Assembly: GCA_963978905.1 (NCBI GenBank)
Contig: OZ022258.1
Location: 47,662,591-47,726,590, forward strand
Length of the DNA stretch: 64,000 bases
From: Trichostrongylus colubriformis
Lineage: Eukaryota > Nematoda > Chromadorea > Rhabditida > Trichostrongylidae
Direction: 5' to 3'
Part shown: in pieces, positions 12,214-23,053 of the stretch
Layout of the letters: each line of letters begins with the position of its first letter
Position numbering within the stretch: position 1 is the first letter of the stretch
Notes under the pieces: generated by a model
What the model saw: only the letters and a program-made list of their open reading frames with translations
The model's database searches: none
Told to the model about the DNA's origin: nothing
Program-made: the position numbers and the translations under genes

Positions 12214-12909
12214 TTAGGTTGTCGGGAAAGTTCTTTCGTTTTTTAAAAACTTGCTTTTTTCCCTCAAAACTGCTTTCCAGAAATTTCTTCTGTACATATA
12301 TATGTAGTACAAGTTCTCACGCATCTATAGGTATTGTTGTCTTCCATCTCCCGGATAACTCTTTTCGGCAAAATAAAAATATCAAAAGTCACCTCATTCA
12401 AAAGTCACCTCATTTTCAATTCCAATTTTTTTTTGAATGGCGTTAGACAGGGAAAGGAAAAGGTGATAATCCGATGGAGCAGGATCAGGGCTTTAAGGCT
12501 GCGATTTTTATCCAAGCTCAAAAATTTTTTTTTAAAAAATTCAAGAAAATTTTCACCACTATTGAAAAAATGACTCGCAAATTCTCGAGTTTAGATAAAA
12601 ATTGCTACCCCATCCACCTTATAGCCCTGATCTTGCTCCATCGGATTATCACCTTTTCCTTTCCCTGTCTAACGCCATTCAAAGAAAAATTTTTTTTATA
12701 ATTTTTGTATTGAAAATGAGGTTGACCTTTGATATGTTTATTTTGCCGAAAAAGGTTATCCGGGAGATGGAAGACAATAATACCTATAGATGCGTGAGAA
12801 CTTGTACTACATATATATATATATATATACAGAAGAAATTTCTGGAAAGCAGTTTTGAGGGAAAAAAAAGCAAGTTTCAAAAAACGAAAGAACTTTCCCG
12901 ACAACCTAA
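12214..12909. mobile_element. Fold-back mariner-type element
   Basis: The ends TTAGGTTGTCGGGAAAGTTC and GAACTTTCCCGACAACCTAA are exact inverses and are flanked by TA on both sides, the expected mariner target duplication. Each half of the 696-bp element is an inverted image of the other for about 270 bp. Both arms carry the 3' part of a mariner transposase gene. On the plus strand at about 12602-12690 it reads LPHPPYSPDLAPSDYHLF, which holds the third catalytic aspartate region of the mariner DD34D triad. The 5' two thirds of the gene is absent, so the element is non-autonomous. Confidence 0.85.
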
Positions 12910-12911
12910 TA

Positions 12912-13567
12912 TTTATTTTTTTCATTTTTGATAGGCGCTAATCTTTGCCGCAGTCCGGGATGTGAAGTGTTGCAAGTGTATTTGCTGAGTTAATAGCAAG
13001 CCCTCTAGTCTCAGAAGGGACTCGAAAAAGCACTCCTTGAGATGCTTTTCATGAAATCCTGAGCCAATCCACTACCGAGACTAGCGACATCGCGTGCATC
13101 ATTTTCAGTTTCTTCATGGAAACTGTACGGGGGTACACAATTGACAAAGGGGTATACAATTGACAAGTTATGATAATTTCTAAATTATGAGGCAGAGGAT
13201 TGATCATGGAGTCCCGATTGTGTGATTAGTAGCACGCTCACATGATATCGATGGAGTACGACGTCATCAGTAAGCCGATATGGGCACTCCATCTGCGTTT
13301 CCCACTGGCTGACCATTCGGACTGGGAGAATGGCGTTGATGACTTCCTGATTGCTTGATATGAAAGAAAATATTCAAAAAAAAATAAAGAGATAAAAACA
13401 TAACGAAAAAGTATAACAAGAACAACTGTGAAGAACCACACTGCTGCTCTATATGAAATGTATTTTTCTTCAACTTTTATATTTTTTTGCTTTCCTTTAT
13501 TCATGAAAATTCCCATCAGGTGTTTCATAAATCTATTTTATAGGGTTTGATTTCATAGGATCTGTTA
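12912..13567. other. No gene recognised
   Basis: AT-rich sequence with overlapping short frames only; no coding support. Confidence 0.4.
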
Positions 13568-13569
13568 TA

Positions 13570-14376
13570 TTAGGTTGTACCAAAAGTCTTGTAGAATTTT
13601 TCCAAAAACATCAATAACTCTTGCTTACATCGAGACAGGTCTAGGCTGTTGAGAAATATGGAAGAACGTTCTCTAAGCTTCCTAGCGAAGTTGCCCCGCC
13701 AGATTCCGTGGAGAAAGCTACAGTACCCATTAGTCGAAAACAACCAAACACGCGGGGTCATCGACTATGAGTGGTCTCGCGGCACCAAAGCGATGGAAGT
13801 TTGCGACTCCTTCAACGCTGCATCGGGTAAGGGAGTGTGAGCTACGAGACCGTGCTCCGCTGTTTCGTCAGCTTCAGCAACAGCGAGATCGACATGAAAG
13901 ACATGCCTCACTTAGAGCTGTGCTGCTTCTGGAACGCGGAAGGAATGCTTCTCCACGAGGTGCTGGTACGAGACCATACACTTGTCACTGCCGTATACAC
14001 CCGCCAGCTCGCCGTCGCTACTCGAAAAAAGCTTCGAAGGAGGTCCGCGGTCACCCTCCTTCGTAAAGACGCCCGCTGCCACGTCGCGAAGAGTATCCAA
14101 CGCTACAGGAGCTCGGCTGAGATGTTCTGCTCCATTCCGCTCTACTCCCCAGACATTGCACCTTCTGATATCACCTTTCCCATTCTCTGAAATCCTTCCT
14201 GGCCAAGAGAAAATTCGTTGATCATGACTTGCTTACAAATGCGATCGCTGGCTTTTTCGACTCCCACAGTTCTGGGAATGGTGGATACGTCGTTGGCTGT
14301 TTCTCGTCTGTTGGAAGAAATAATAATAAAAACTGATGATCGAAAAAAATCCTACAAAACTTTTGGTAGGACCCAA
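13570..14376 (+). pseudogene. Internally deleted mariner transposase (copy 2)
   Basis: The inverted termini TTAGGTTGTACCAAAAGTC and ACTTTTGGTAGGACCCAA are flanked by TA. Inside, broken frames read RGTKAMEVCDSFNAASGKG (about 13779-13836), then after a frameshift SYETVLRCFVSFSNSEIDMK (about 13839-13900). These are followed immediately by FWNAEGMLLHEVLVRDHT, VYTRQLAVATRKKLRRRS and PLYSPDIAPSDITF. These match the usual order of mariner transposase motifs, except that the segment between the helix-turn-helix region and the central catalytic strand is missing. The same junction occurs at 3945-4772. At 807 bp it is too short for a full 1.3-kb mariner. Confidence 0.85.
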
Positions 14377-14453
14377 TAGTTATTCATTTCCAGTCGTCAT
14401 CATTCTAAGGGCCCAACACTCGTTGTTATCATAGAATGTAATTGGCCCTGTAG

Positions 14454-14603
14454 TGAATCTGGCTCTTGAACATGCGCCATGTACTGAATTTTCTCTCAAT
14501 GCGTGGAAGAAACTGGCTATTGAACTCGCCTGTACCTTTGATTACATAATTCGGAACGAGTGCCGCCTGAACAAGATTGAATTTCAGAGGCCGAAAAGTG
14601 CAT
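14454..14603 (+). CDS. Possible isolated exon, unidentified
   Basis: An open stretch follows CCCTGTAG and ends at CAT|GTAAAT. It encodes a compositionally credible peptide including EFSLNAWKKLAIELACTF and IIRNECRLNKIEF. No partner exon with compatible phase was found within 2 kb, and it lies between two transposons, so it may be an unrecognised element. I could not name a family. Confidence 0.2.
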
Positions 14604-14955
14604 GTAAATCATTACTGCAATCGTCTCTCGTCACGTTCATTGACAGAGGAATTTGAGCTACACCTGCTTTACCGTAATTACAATATCAGTGGAGAAAACA
14701 ACTTCAGCTGGATAGAGTGACACATGTAAAGGTAATAAGAGGCTTACATCCTTAAATTTATTCTAATGATCGGGATAAGACTACGTTACTTGGTACAGTT
14801 CTGTACTAATACCTCCTTATGCTGCATTGTTTATGTTTTCGCCATGCCGCTTTCTCAGAACTTGCTGTTAAGTGCTCTAAAAATATTTGCGATATGCTAC
14901 GTATGCATTCTATTGCCCAAACCCGTTCCATCCGTCACACTGCCTTCAGGAACAG

Positions 14956-15365
14956 TTGAAGAATCGTTTATGAGAAATTGAGTTCTTTTTTTACTCTCAC
15001 ATTTGTGTCATATTTGCTTTCTAATGGCCCCATGCAAGGTTTCGTCTGAGGTGAGGGCGGCTATGAAGGCTATTGTTGTAAGAGCAAAGAGATGACGGTC
15101 ACATGGTCAGGGACGCAGTGTGGAAGGCAAATTATTGTTGGGCGCTAAAAATTTGAACAACGTCGTTCCAGCCGAGAGCTGTTCAAAGGTTGCTCGGCGG
15201 TAATTCAACAGAGCTGCTGTTATTCTAGTTTTCTTTTCAATTTGCACATTTCCAAAAGGGAATTTCTCAGTTCTTCCCGTGTTTCTACCCCTGTACCGAA
15301 TCTAGAAGAGCGGTTTTGAGAGGAATCATATCGTGAAATTTTTGTAGACGTATCCCTCAAAGTTT
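14956..15365. mobile_element. Divergent CCACGG-family MITE
   Basis: The left arm GAAGAATCGTTTATGAGAAATTGAG followed by CATATTTGCTTTCTAATGG and CCCATGCAAGGTTTCG aligns with family left arms. The right end, TTTTTGTAGACGTATCCCTC, is an eroded right terminus. The core differs from other copies and matches 4845-5140 instead. Confidence 0.6.
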
Positions 15366-16235
15366 GTTTATAGGAGGGGCGGAAGTGGGTGCAATAGCAC
15401 CACATCCACTCAGTTTGGGAATTGAATTCCGGAACATTCCCAGCTCAGAACAACTGTTCTCTTTGGTACTGGTGAATTGATAACAAACTCGTATGGAAAA
15501 CTAAAAAAGGAATACCGATTTGTATATATGCACGGCTCCAGACATCGTTGTATATTTACCGAATATATGAAAATAGCAAATGCCGCAGTGATTCTGAATG
15601 GAGGCAGAATGCGTGGCGCATCCTCCAGAGAAGGCTGACCAGCGCAATGATGCTTTTCATGTTTTACATTTTGGACAATGTCTACTTCTTCTGGTGCCGG
15701 TATCCCAACCATTATGATGTAAGATCTTACGAATAACACTTAAACAGCAGAGGGAGTAATGGTAAAACAAGGTGAACTTTAAGTCTTCTGTGCTCTTTCA
15801 AAAAAAGGCAATAGGACCCTTCCCTGCTTTCACAAAGGAGCTTACCTCTCTGATCATGAGATTGCATGGTTACCCCCAAATTACCAATGCAATATAAAGT
15901 TGTATGTAAATGCCCATCGTCTTGAATCTATAGAATAAGACCACACGATTTAGCCTTTAGTTTATGGACCATCGATTAGGAAAAATAGATAGCCTTCAAT
16001 GTATGGACCATTGATTAAGAAAGATGGATAATCACACGAAGAAATGAACCGATGATATGTGATGGAATGGAATCTGTGAAGGTCCAACCCGTGCTCCTTT
16101 CTTTCGGCTGTGTTAAGCTCACCGCGTGAGCAGGGAAACACTTTTACGAAGGGTTCCATCTACGGAATTGTCACAAGTGAGGTAAGAAAATAATCAAAAA
16201 GAAAATAGAAAACCGATGGAAATGGTGAGAAGCCC
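15366..16235. other. No gene recognised; short direct repeat
   Basis: A roughly 45-bp unit with TATGGACCAT.GATTA.GAAA is present twice at about 15962-16027. The minus frame at 15410-15739 has no splice support. Confidence 0.4.
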
Positions 16236-16710
16236 GTGAAGTAGGAGCCCGAAGTCCATACTTCTCACACCTTCCTCTTCGCGCCCCTCTTCTTCACTAG
16301 CCGGTGGGATAGATGAAGAGGAGGAGGGACTGATTCAGCGAATGCGCGACAGCACGATTCACAATGCTGCGGGATCGTACTGAGACCGCAACTCGCGCTT
16401 TTTCAATGCGAGTTTCGCCACAGTTCCCTCTTCTAAACTGGAATGCTTATTTCCAGGAAACGTTTCTCCTAGATTCTCTTTTTACTTAACCAGTGAGCGC
16501 TTTCGAACTACAAATTCTACCAGGTTGCTGCTGCGTTGTATCCATTCACGCTCTCAAATTCACTTTTCACCAGCTTTTCTTTTCTTTTTTTCCAATTCCT
16601 TTTCGATTCAAAACAACGGGATGTTCCAGTTAAGATATCTGGAATCGCTGCATGTAGAGCTTTAACATGTGGCTCCTGGTCCACTGGCTTGGGCTTCTCA
16701 TGTTGACCTA
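16236..16710 (-). repeat. Dispersed repeat, copy of 20246-20700
   Basis: The stretch shares with 20246-20700 the order GGAGCC..A..CT, TTCGCGCC, TCACTAG, GATAGATGAAGAGGA, GTTTC.CC.C..TCCCTCTTC and TAAACTGGAATG, then a weaker GTTGCTGCTG-led segment. On the minus strand about 16707-16514 stays open with exon-like composition (KRNWKKRKEKLVKSEFESVN). The frame is broken in the other copy. I infer an old transposable element, possibly the 3' portion of the retrotransposon seen at 20740-21060. Confidence 0.6.
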
Positions 16711-17530
16711 GATAGATGTGATCCAAGCTACTGGCAATCTAAAATTCCGATTAATTGCCCATTTGAACTGCGAATCTCCCCCCCATGTCCGTCTCTGAAT
16801 GGCCGCGAACTTCCAGAAAATAATGACAGAGAGCAGTTATGCGGATCAAAAATCAGTTCATGTATCCGACTAATTAATGCCAGTCGGCTTAGACCAGAAA
16901 CTAATTGAATTCATTACCACTTCAGCATCACTTTTCAAAAGGGAAGCTGGAAGCTTGCATGTGTCATGCAGTTGAGCGTTTGTGTAATTATCGAAAATTA
17001 TGTGTATCAAGGAAGTCAGTAATAGCTTGAAATGTGTTTTGGATACCTCTGCATCCCTGCAACTAATGGCCACCATCCCCATGCAGATGACTCACCTTGC
17101 GACTTTAAACCATACATATTGTGACTCAAAAGGATATGTCGAATAGACATAATAACATTGCAGCTGTTAGTCTTTTTAGTGCTTTGCTTTTTGCATGAGT
17201 GTTCAATGTTCAATGCAGTGTTACATTCATTCATGTTACATTCATGGCATTCAATGTGCAAAAAACAACACCACGCAAAAGTGCATTTAAAAATTTCAAA
17301 GATGAAATTTCAAGTTTTTGGCTCACTTTTGTTCATGTTGCGTTCCGTTTGTAATTTAAATCCTTGTTTTATGGTGTCAGTTAGGGCCAAATTCACTAGT
17401 GAATCTCGTATTGCAATGTGTCTTCGCTGTTCACAGCATGATCCTTGCACTACGGGTAGTGAAAACTAAGCAATGATAATTTGGTGGCGGCTGCAGCCGT
17501 CTGATACCTAGTAGCTGTCCCCTGTGTGTA
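16711..17530. other. No gene recognised
   Basis: AT-rich. A near-repeat of CATTCATG and TTCAATG occurs around 17195-17255. Nothing else is supported. Confidence 0.4.
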
Positions 17531-17859
17531 AAAGGAATCGTCCACGGAAGAATTAGTTTCCTTGTTACCTTTATATTCATGTTGCGCTTGCCTAATAAGG
17601 ACCGCATGCAAAGTTTCGCGCGAAAAGGTGAAAATTCGGCTAAGATACAGCTCCCCAAATTCTTAGCCGGAGGGCGGGGCCAACGACGGAGCTTTTACTC
17701 GCAAGCCCCGCCCATCCGCCCAAGAATTTGGGGAGCTGTATCTTAGCCGAATTTTCACTTTTTCGCGTGAAACTTTGCATGCTGTTCTTATTAGCAGATA
17801 CAGCATGAATACGTATAAGGCCAACAAAGAAATCAATTTTTCCGTAGACGATTTCTTTA
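17531..17859. mobile_element. CCACGG-family MITE with collapsed core (copy 4)
   Basis: The termini are AAAGGAATCGTCCACGG and CCGTAGACGATTTCTTT. The central part of the family is deleted, so the arms nearly meet. CTAAGATACAGCTCCCCAAA with TTCTTAGCC and its inverse face each other around a short loop near 17680-17690, making an almost perfect hairpin of about 330 bp. Confidence 0.85.
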
Positions 17860-18570
17860 ACAACTATTCAACACATTGCAATGTGGGTTAATTTCGTGAT
17901 CTTCTCTACCTTCTTTTTCGCCTTAGAGCGGAGCCTCCAGTTTTTGGGAGTACTGATTTGCTTCTGTCGAAAGAACTCTCTGTTACAGCCTCAAAGCCGG
18001 CTCTTTCCTGTAATTAGCTTAACTCTCTTATTTACGAAGTGCATCTTTTTGGTTGGCCCGCTCTCCAACGCAAGTGCAAGTACAGTCTCATGGCCCTTCC
18101 GCAACGAGCCGTTTTCACAAATGTGCTGTCATCTTGTTATTGCTCCCATTCAACCGCTTCCAGCTGCGTTCCCATCTCAGCGTTTTCATTTCGGTTTAAT
18201 GTGACTGCCTTTGATGAATTTTTAAACACAAAACCCCATACACAACATGGCAGGCTCAACTGATCGCTATAGTCATACCTGGAAAGGTGAACTATGTACA
18301 CCGTATTGGTATGAAAGAATTGCTTAGAAAACGAATCGCTGAACGTTAACAAGAGAGGCCAATAACAATTTTAACGCCTTCGCAGAAGTTCTTCATGGAT
18401 GTAGTGATCACCGAATGGGATTTCGTTTTTTTCAGTACCCTAAAACAGCGCAAGTGTGCTTGGAATGTAAAAGAGCATAAGTATGTAAGGGAGCGAGACG
18501 GAGGAAAGAGGAGCATCTGAAGAAAAGTCTATTGGAGTAATGGAATACATATGTGTGTGGATTACGTATG
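17860..18570. other. No gene recognised
   Basis: Overlapping frames at 17881-18263 show no splice-bounded exon structure. No supportable feature. Confidence 0.4.
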
Positions 18571-18572
18571 TA

Positions 18573-19957
18573 TTGGGTTGAGGAATAAGTCTCCGCGGTT
18601 TTTTTTCAATCCTGTTTTTTACAATATTTCCTTCATCTCTTGACAAAGTTTATATGTGTTTTCGATAGAGCTTTTTTTGCTCTACGAAATGGTTCTATCT
18701 GTTTTTTGATTCCTTCGACTATCTAATATTTATGAGGTTTGGAAATGAAGTGAGCTAAAGGCAAAAAATTGGCGCTTGCGCACCTCATTTTTCTCGCCTA
18801 CCATCAAGATCAAAAACTGTTTGTGTATATGTTTCGATAGAGCTTTTCCAGCTCTACAGAATGACTTTACTATTTATTTGAATCGCTCAATTTTTTGCTG
18901 TTTTTAAGACTCACAAATACAGTCACTCGCAAAAGTGTGCTCTTTTGTTATCTTCTCTTCCTCGCCTACCATCGATATCTAAGAGAATGTCTAGCCATGC
19001 ATTCGATAGAGCTCTTTTCACTCTACAAGATGATGCCACTCTTCTTTTGAATCTTTTCATATTTTAGCATGTAGCAATAAGTTTTTACCTGTTTTTCAAT
19101 TCAATATTGCATAATGAAAATGAATTTTTTCGGCAGAGTGTCTTGCATCATTCGATAGAGCTCTTTTTGCTCTACAAGATGGTGCTCACGGCTTTTGTTC
19201 GAATCTATTTTCCCATTTTTTAGACTATTTAAAAGTTGACGAAATCGAGCATTTTCATCACATGGTGTCGAAAGTGCTCGATTTCGTCGACTTCTAAATG
19301 GTCTAAAAAATGGAAAAAATTGATTCGAACAAAAGCCGTGAGCACCATCTTGTAGAGCAAAAAGAGCTCTATCGAATGATGCAAAACACTCTGCCGAAAA
19401 AATTCATTTTCATTATGCAATATTGAATTGAAAAACAGGTAAAAACTTATTGCTACATGCTAAAATATGAAAACATTCAAAAGAAGAGTGGCATCAACTT
19501 GTAGAGTGAAAAGAGCTCTATCGAATGCATGGCTAGATATTCTCTTAGACCTCGATGGTAGGCGAGGAAGAGAAGATAACGAAAGTGCACACTTTTGCGA
19601 GTATTGTATTTGTGAGTCTTAAAAACAGCAAAAAGTTGAGCGATTTAAATAAGTAGTAAAGTCATTCTGTAGAGCTGGAAAAGCTCTATCGAAACATATA
19701 CACAAACAGTTTTTGATCTTGATGGTAGGCGAGAAAAATGAGGTGCGCAAGCGCCAATTTTTTGCCTTTAGCTCACTTCATTTTCAAACCTCATAAATAT
19801 TAGGTAGTCGAAGGAATCAAAAAACAGATAGAACCATTTTGTAGAGCAAAAAAAGCTCTATCGAAAATACAAGATCAAAATACAAGATCAAGAGATGAAG
19901 GAAATATTGTAAGAAACGGGGTTGAAAAAAACCGCGGGGACTTATTCCTCAACCCAA
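18573..19957. mobile_element. 1.4-kb near-perfect palindrome with TA-flanked termini
   Basis: The ends TTGGGTTGAGGAATAAGT and ACTTATTCCTCAACCCAA are exact inverses, each flanked by TA. The two arms, about 680 bp each, remain inverse to one another right to the centre, where a loop of about 15 nt lies near 19255-19270. Each arm carries four imperfect tandem units of about 150-170 bp that begin with TCGATAGAGCT..TTTTT..GCTCTAC, itself a small hairpin. Starts are near 18663, 18831, 19001 and 19150, and the units are mirrored in the right arm. No transposase is encoded. Termini and TA point to the Tc1/mariner superfamily, which is inference. Confidence 0.85.
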
Positions 19958-19959
19958 TA

Positions 19960-20245
19960 GATGTTGTTCAGCAATCGTGAAATAACATTTTGATCACAAA
20001 AACTGATGTTGATCGTGCATTCGGGCTACAGTTCGGTTCTCTATTTGGCAGGTACCGTAAGACCGCATTTTTTGCACTCATTCTATGATACTTTCTTTCT
20101 GCCAGCACCTTTTTAAACGACAAAATACTATTGGCTTTCATAAAGACGGCGGATAGAGTAAATTCAGCAGAGTGAAATACATGGAGGGTATGAAAGGTGG
20201 GGTGTTCCGCTGCTACAGTGGAAAAGATTTAACTAAAACTACGAC
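19960..20245. other. No gene recognised
   Basis: No supportable feature. Confidence 0.4.
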
Positions 20246-20700
20246 AAAGTGAGGAATAGGAGCCTGAAACTCTCTGCTTCTCAGTGCTTCCCTTTCGCGC
20301 CTCTCTGCATCACTAGGCGTTGGGGTAGATGAAGAGGATGTGGGGCCAAGTCAGCCGGCAGCAAACTTTGCTCCGCCCTCCAGGTAACTCCCACTGTGGG
20401 TGAGTGGCTTTTTCATTGCCAGTTTCACCGCACGTCCCTCTTCTAAACTGGAATGTCTGTTAGCAAAGAACATCTCTCCCAGTACCTACCCCTTACTGAT
20501 CCAAAAAGGCGCTTCAAAATTACTGATTTCGCAATGTTGCTGCTGTGGAGCATCTTTATATGTCATAGTTTATCTCGATTTCGCTTCTCACTTATTCTTC
20601 TTCACGTTTCATTTAATAATCAAGGGAAAAGATGTGAATGTGGTTAAAATTTCTGGAAGCGCCTCATTACCTTTTATTGGGAGGTTTTTCCTTTTCTTCT
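20246..20700 (-). repeat. Dispersed repeat, copy of 16236-16710
   Basis: Shared landmarks with 16236-16710 include TAGATGAAGAGGA, CCCTCTTCTAAACTGGAATG and the later GTTGCTGCTG-led block. A CTT trinucleotide run sits at its right edge (about 20693-20716). It lies immediately downstream, in minus orientation, of a reverse-transcriptase remnant. Confidence 0.6.
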
Positions 20701-20739
20701 TCTTCTTCTTCTTCCTAGCGTTGGTCCCGCTCCGCTCTC

Positions 20740-21060
20740 GTCAGACGTCACGATTCTTGTTCTTATCCGAGCCATCTTTCGCCATCGCCTACACTTCTAT
20801 AAGGTCGCTCTTTACGTCCGTTCAACTCCTTTGTGAAGCTCCGCGTGGCCGCTTCCGTTGTGCTTCGAACTTTAGTGCTTTTCTTAAGGGTTCCTTGGTC
20901 TCGTCCTTTGGTCTTTTCAGCCCGTGTCCATACCTGCGCAATGCATCTCACAGAGGGGACTTATTAACGCCTTTTCCCTTCAGCGTCTTGGCATTTTTCA
21001 TCACCACCTCATTTCGAAGTTCTCTTATGTTTATCTCAGTGGAGCAGGATTTCTATATTT
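20740..21060 (-). pseudogene. Dead non-LTR (RTE-like) retrotransposon C-terminus
   Basis: Read on the minus strand with stops ignored, the stretch gives RRYGHGLKRPKDETKEPLRK, then ALKFEAQRKRPRGASQRS, a stop, TDVKSDLIEV, a stop and AMAKDGSDKNKNRD. This order resembles the tail of nematode RTE-type reverse transcriptases (WYGHVLRR..., KRPRGAP..RW, D.IK.DL.EV...A.DR..WR). At least three in-frame stops make it a fossil. The larger plus-strand open frame across it at 20400-21206 is a by-product of this antisense relic and low-complexity sequence. Confidence 0.65.
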
Positions 21061-21277
21061 ATCGATTCTCTTCTCAAAAATTTCCGCAGCACTTTTTTCA
21101 TTGGAAAGCCAATATGCGTTCGAAGACCTCTGAAGGCCACCAGTTCCCTGCTTTGTTTTTATATAACAGGAGCTGGTGGGAAAAAATGCCGGCGATGAAA
21201 CTTTAACGTCACGCTTTTCATCAGAAAATACCACACTTGTTTCATATCCATGGCTTCAAATATGTATGTTTTCGCTC

Positions 21278-21706
21278 AAAGGAATCGTTCACGGGGAAAC
21301 GAGTTTTCCTGTTATCGATATATTTATGTTGTATTTTCCTAGTAAGGGCCGCATGCATAGTTTCACACGAAAAATAGGAATGCAGCTAATATGCAGCACC
21401 ACAAATTCCTGGCCGAGCGGGCAGGGCTTCCGAGAAAGTGCCCACCCCGTCACCTTCCGTGATCGGAGGCGCATAGAAGAACAAAAAGTTACGTGAACAC
21501 TCCTACTCCCCGTTCCCAACCGCGGCGTACGACAGGACGGGGCTTTTACTCGGAGACCCCGCCCACCTGGCCGAGAATTTGGGGAGCTGTATCTTAGCCG
21601 AATTCTCACTTTTCCGCATGAAAATTCGCATGCGGCCCTTATTATGCAAATACAATATAAATATATGGGCAACAAAGAAACTTATTCTTGCCGTGGGCGA
21701 TATCCT
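21278..21706. mobile_element. CCACGG-family MITE, copy 5
   Basis: The termini are AAAGGAATCGTTCACGG and TTGCCGTGGGCGATATCCTC. The arms carry GGGCCGCATGCATAGTTTCA and GCATGCGGCCC. The core has GGGACGGGGCTTTTACTC-like sequence and ACGTGAACACTCC. It is complete. Confidence 0.85.
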
Positions 21707-22852
21707 CGAATGGCAATACATTTGATGTGTTTGAGCTCGATACTATAATTTTCGCGCAGAATTTCTTTTCATCGCACACAGGTAAGTAAATAAACAAATA
21801 GATGATACGTGAGATCTCTGTGCCGGATAGGTGTCAAGTAAGTGAGCTTGCTCGCTAATGTCTTCCCTGCCCCATTGTAAAGGAGAAGTTGTTGCTCGTG
21901 AACTGATACATATGTTAGTTCGCCAGAAAATTGAAAAATGCTACAGTAGACAGCTCCTTGGCCGGGTACCCCATGCATTCTACTTCATCTCGAAATCTAA
22001 TGGCCTTGTGCTGTATTTTACCGAATGAACGGTTAGCGAATGTTCAGCTATTTATCCACATCAGTGCTATTTCCAATGAACGAATACAATATCAAAGAAT
22101 GTAGCCGGAACAAAAAAATCTCAAGCGGGATCTGGTGCATCGGGTAAAAAAGTGCTATTAGACGCGTCTGGCCGCTTTTTTTGGCAGTTTGGGGGTTCTA
22201 TGAAGCTTTCGGTGACTTCATTCTTTTTCACTGCACCAGTCTCTATTGTTGCTGTCGTTTGAAATGGTTTTATGATAACTAGAGCGTCCAAAAGCATCAC
22301 ATGTTTTATAATTGGATGCACGCTTTGTTGCATATGTTTTCAATAAGGAAATAATTAGTGCCAACAGAATGAGTTTTCTACGGCACTCTCATTATTCATT
22401 CATCCTGACGTGCCACATTATTATAGAGTTTAAGTTGTAATTTTTTTCAGCAGAACCACATCCTTGTACCTCTTTCTTCCTTTTTCAGTGAAGAATTTAG
22501 AAAACTCGAAGAAATGCTATTCTTGCTTTTCATTTCAAGATTTTTCACTTCTGTTTTGGAAGTGAGGTCTCCAGCTTAACGATAATAGAGGGAAGACCAG
22601 ATGTGAGGAAAAGCATGTGTTTACCACATTGGCGTATTCTGCAACTATGCATTTCTAAGCTTACTTACAAATGAAATATGCTGAACTACATCTAGCACAT
22701 ATAGAACTCGAATAGAATTCCCAATCCTGCTAATATCATATTGATCATCGCCCAGTGATATCCTTGACTGACTGATAATGGAAAGTAATTCGGAAGTGAG
22801 GGAGAAAAATGTTTTTCACATCAGCGTGCTCTGCAACTATACATTTTTCATA
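21707..22852. other. No gene recognised
   Basis: No splice-bounded coding sequence was found. A short direct repeat ending GCGTATTCTGCAACTATGCAT near 22630 recurs imperfectly near 22820. Confidence 0.4.
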
Positions 22853-22966
22853 CGTAAAGAAAGTCGTCCACGGAATTCGACTTTTTCTGTTACCCATTTA
22901 TTTATGTTGCACATTTTGCTTGCTACGGGCCACATACAGGTCATCACGCAGAACAAAACTGAAACC
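22853..22966 (+). mobile_element. CCACGG-family MITE, left-arm fragment
   Basis: Only the left arm is present: AAAGTCGTCCACGGAATTCG, TGTTACCCATTTATTTATGT, and GCTACGGGCCACATACAGGT. Confidence 0.7.
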
Positions 22967-23053
22967 CGGTCGTAATGTAGCTTTCGAAAAAGCTGTCTAA
23001 TGAGGCGGGATTGGTGTCGGACGTTGGCCTCGGGAGCTCTGCTGGTACAGGAG

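Noticed and set aside
16514..16707. Minus-strand exon-like frame with KRNWKKRKEKLVKSEFESVN
   Set aside because: The segment belongs to a dispersed repeat whose second copy (20246-20700) has the frame broken.
20400..21206. 268-residue plus-strand open frame
   Set aside because: It runs antisense to a degenerate reverse-transcriptase C-terminus and through a CTT run, with phenylalanine/serine-rich low-complexity sequence and no signature of a real protein.
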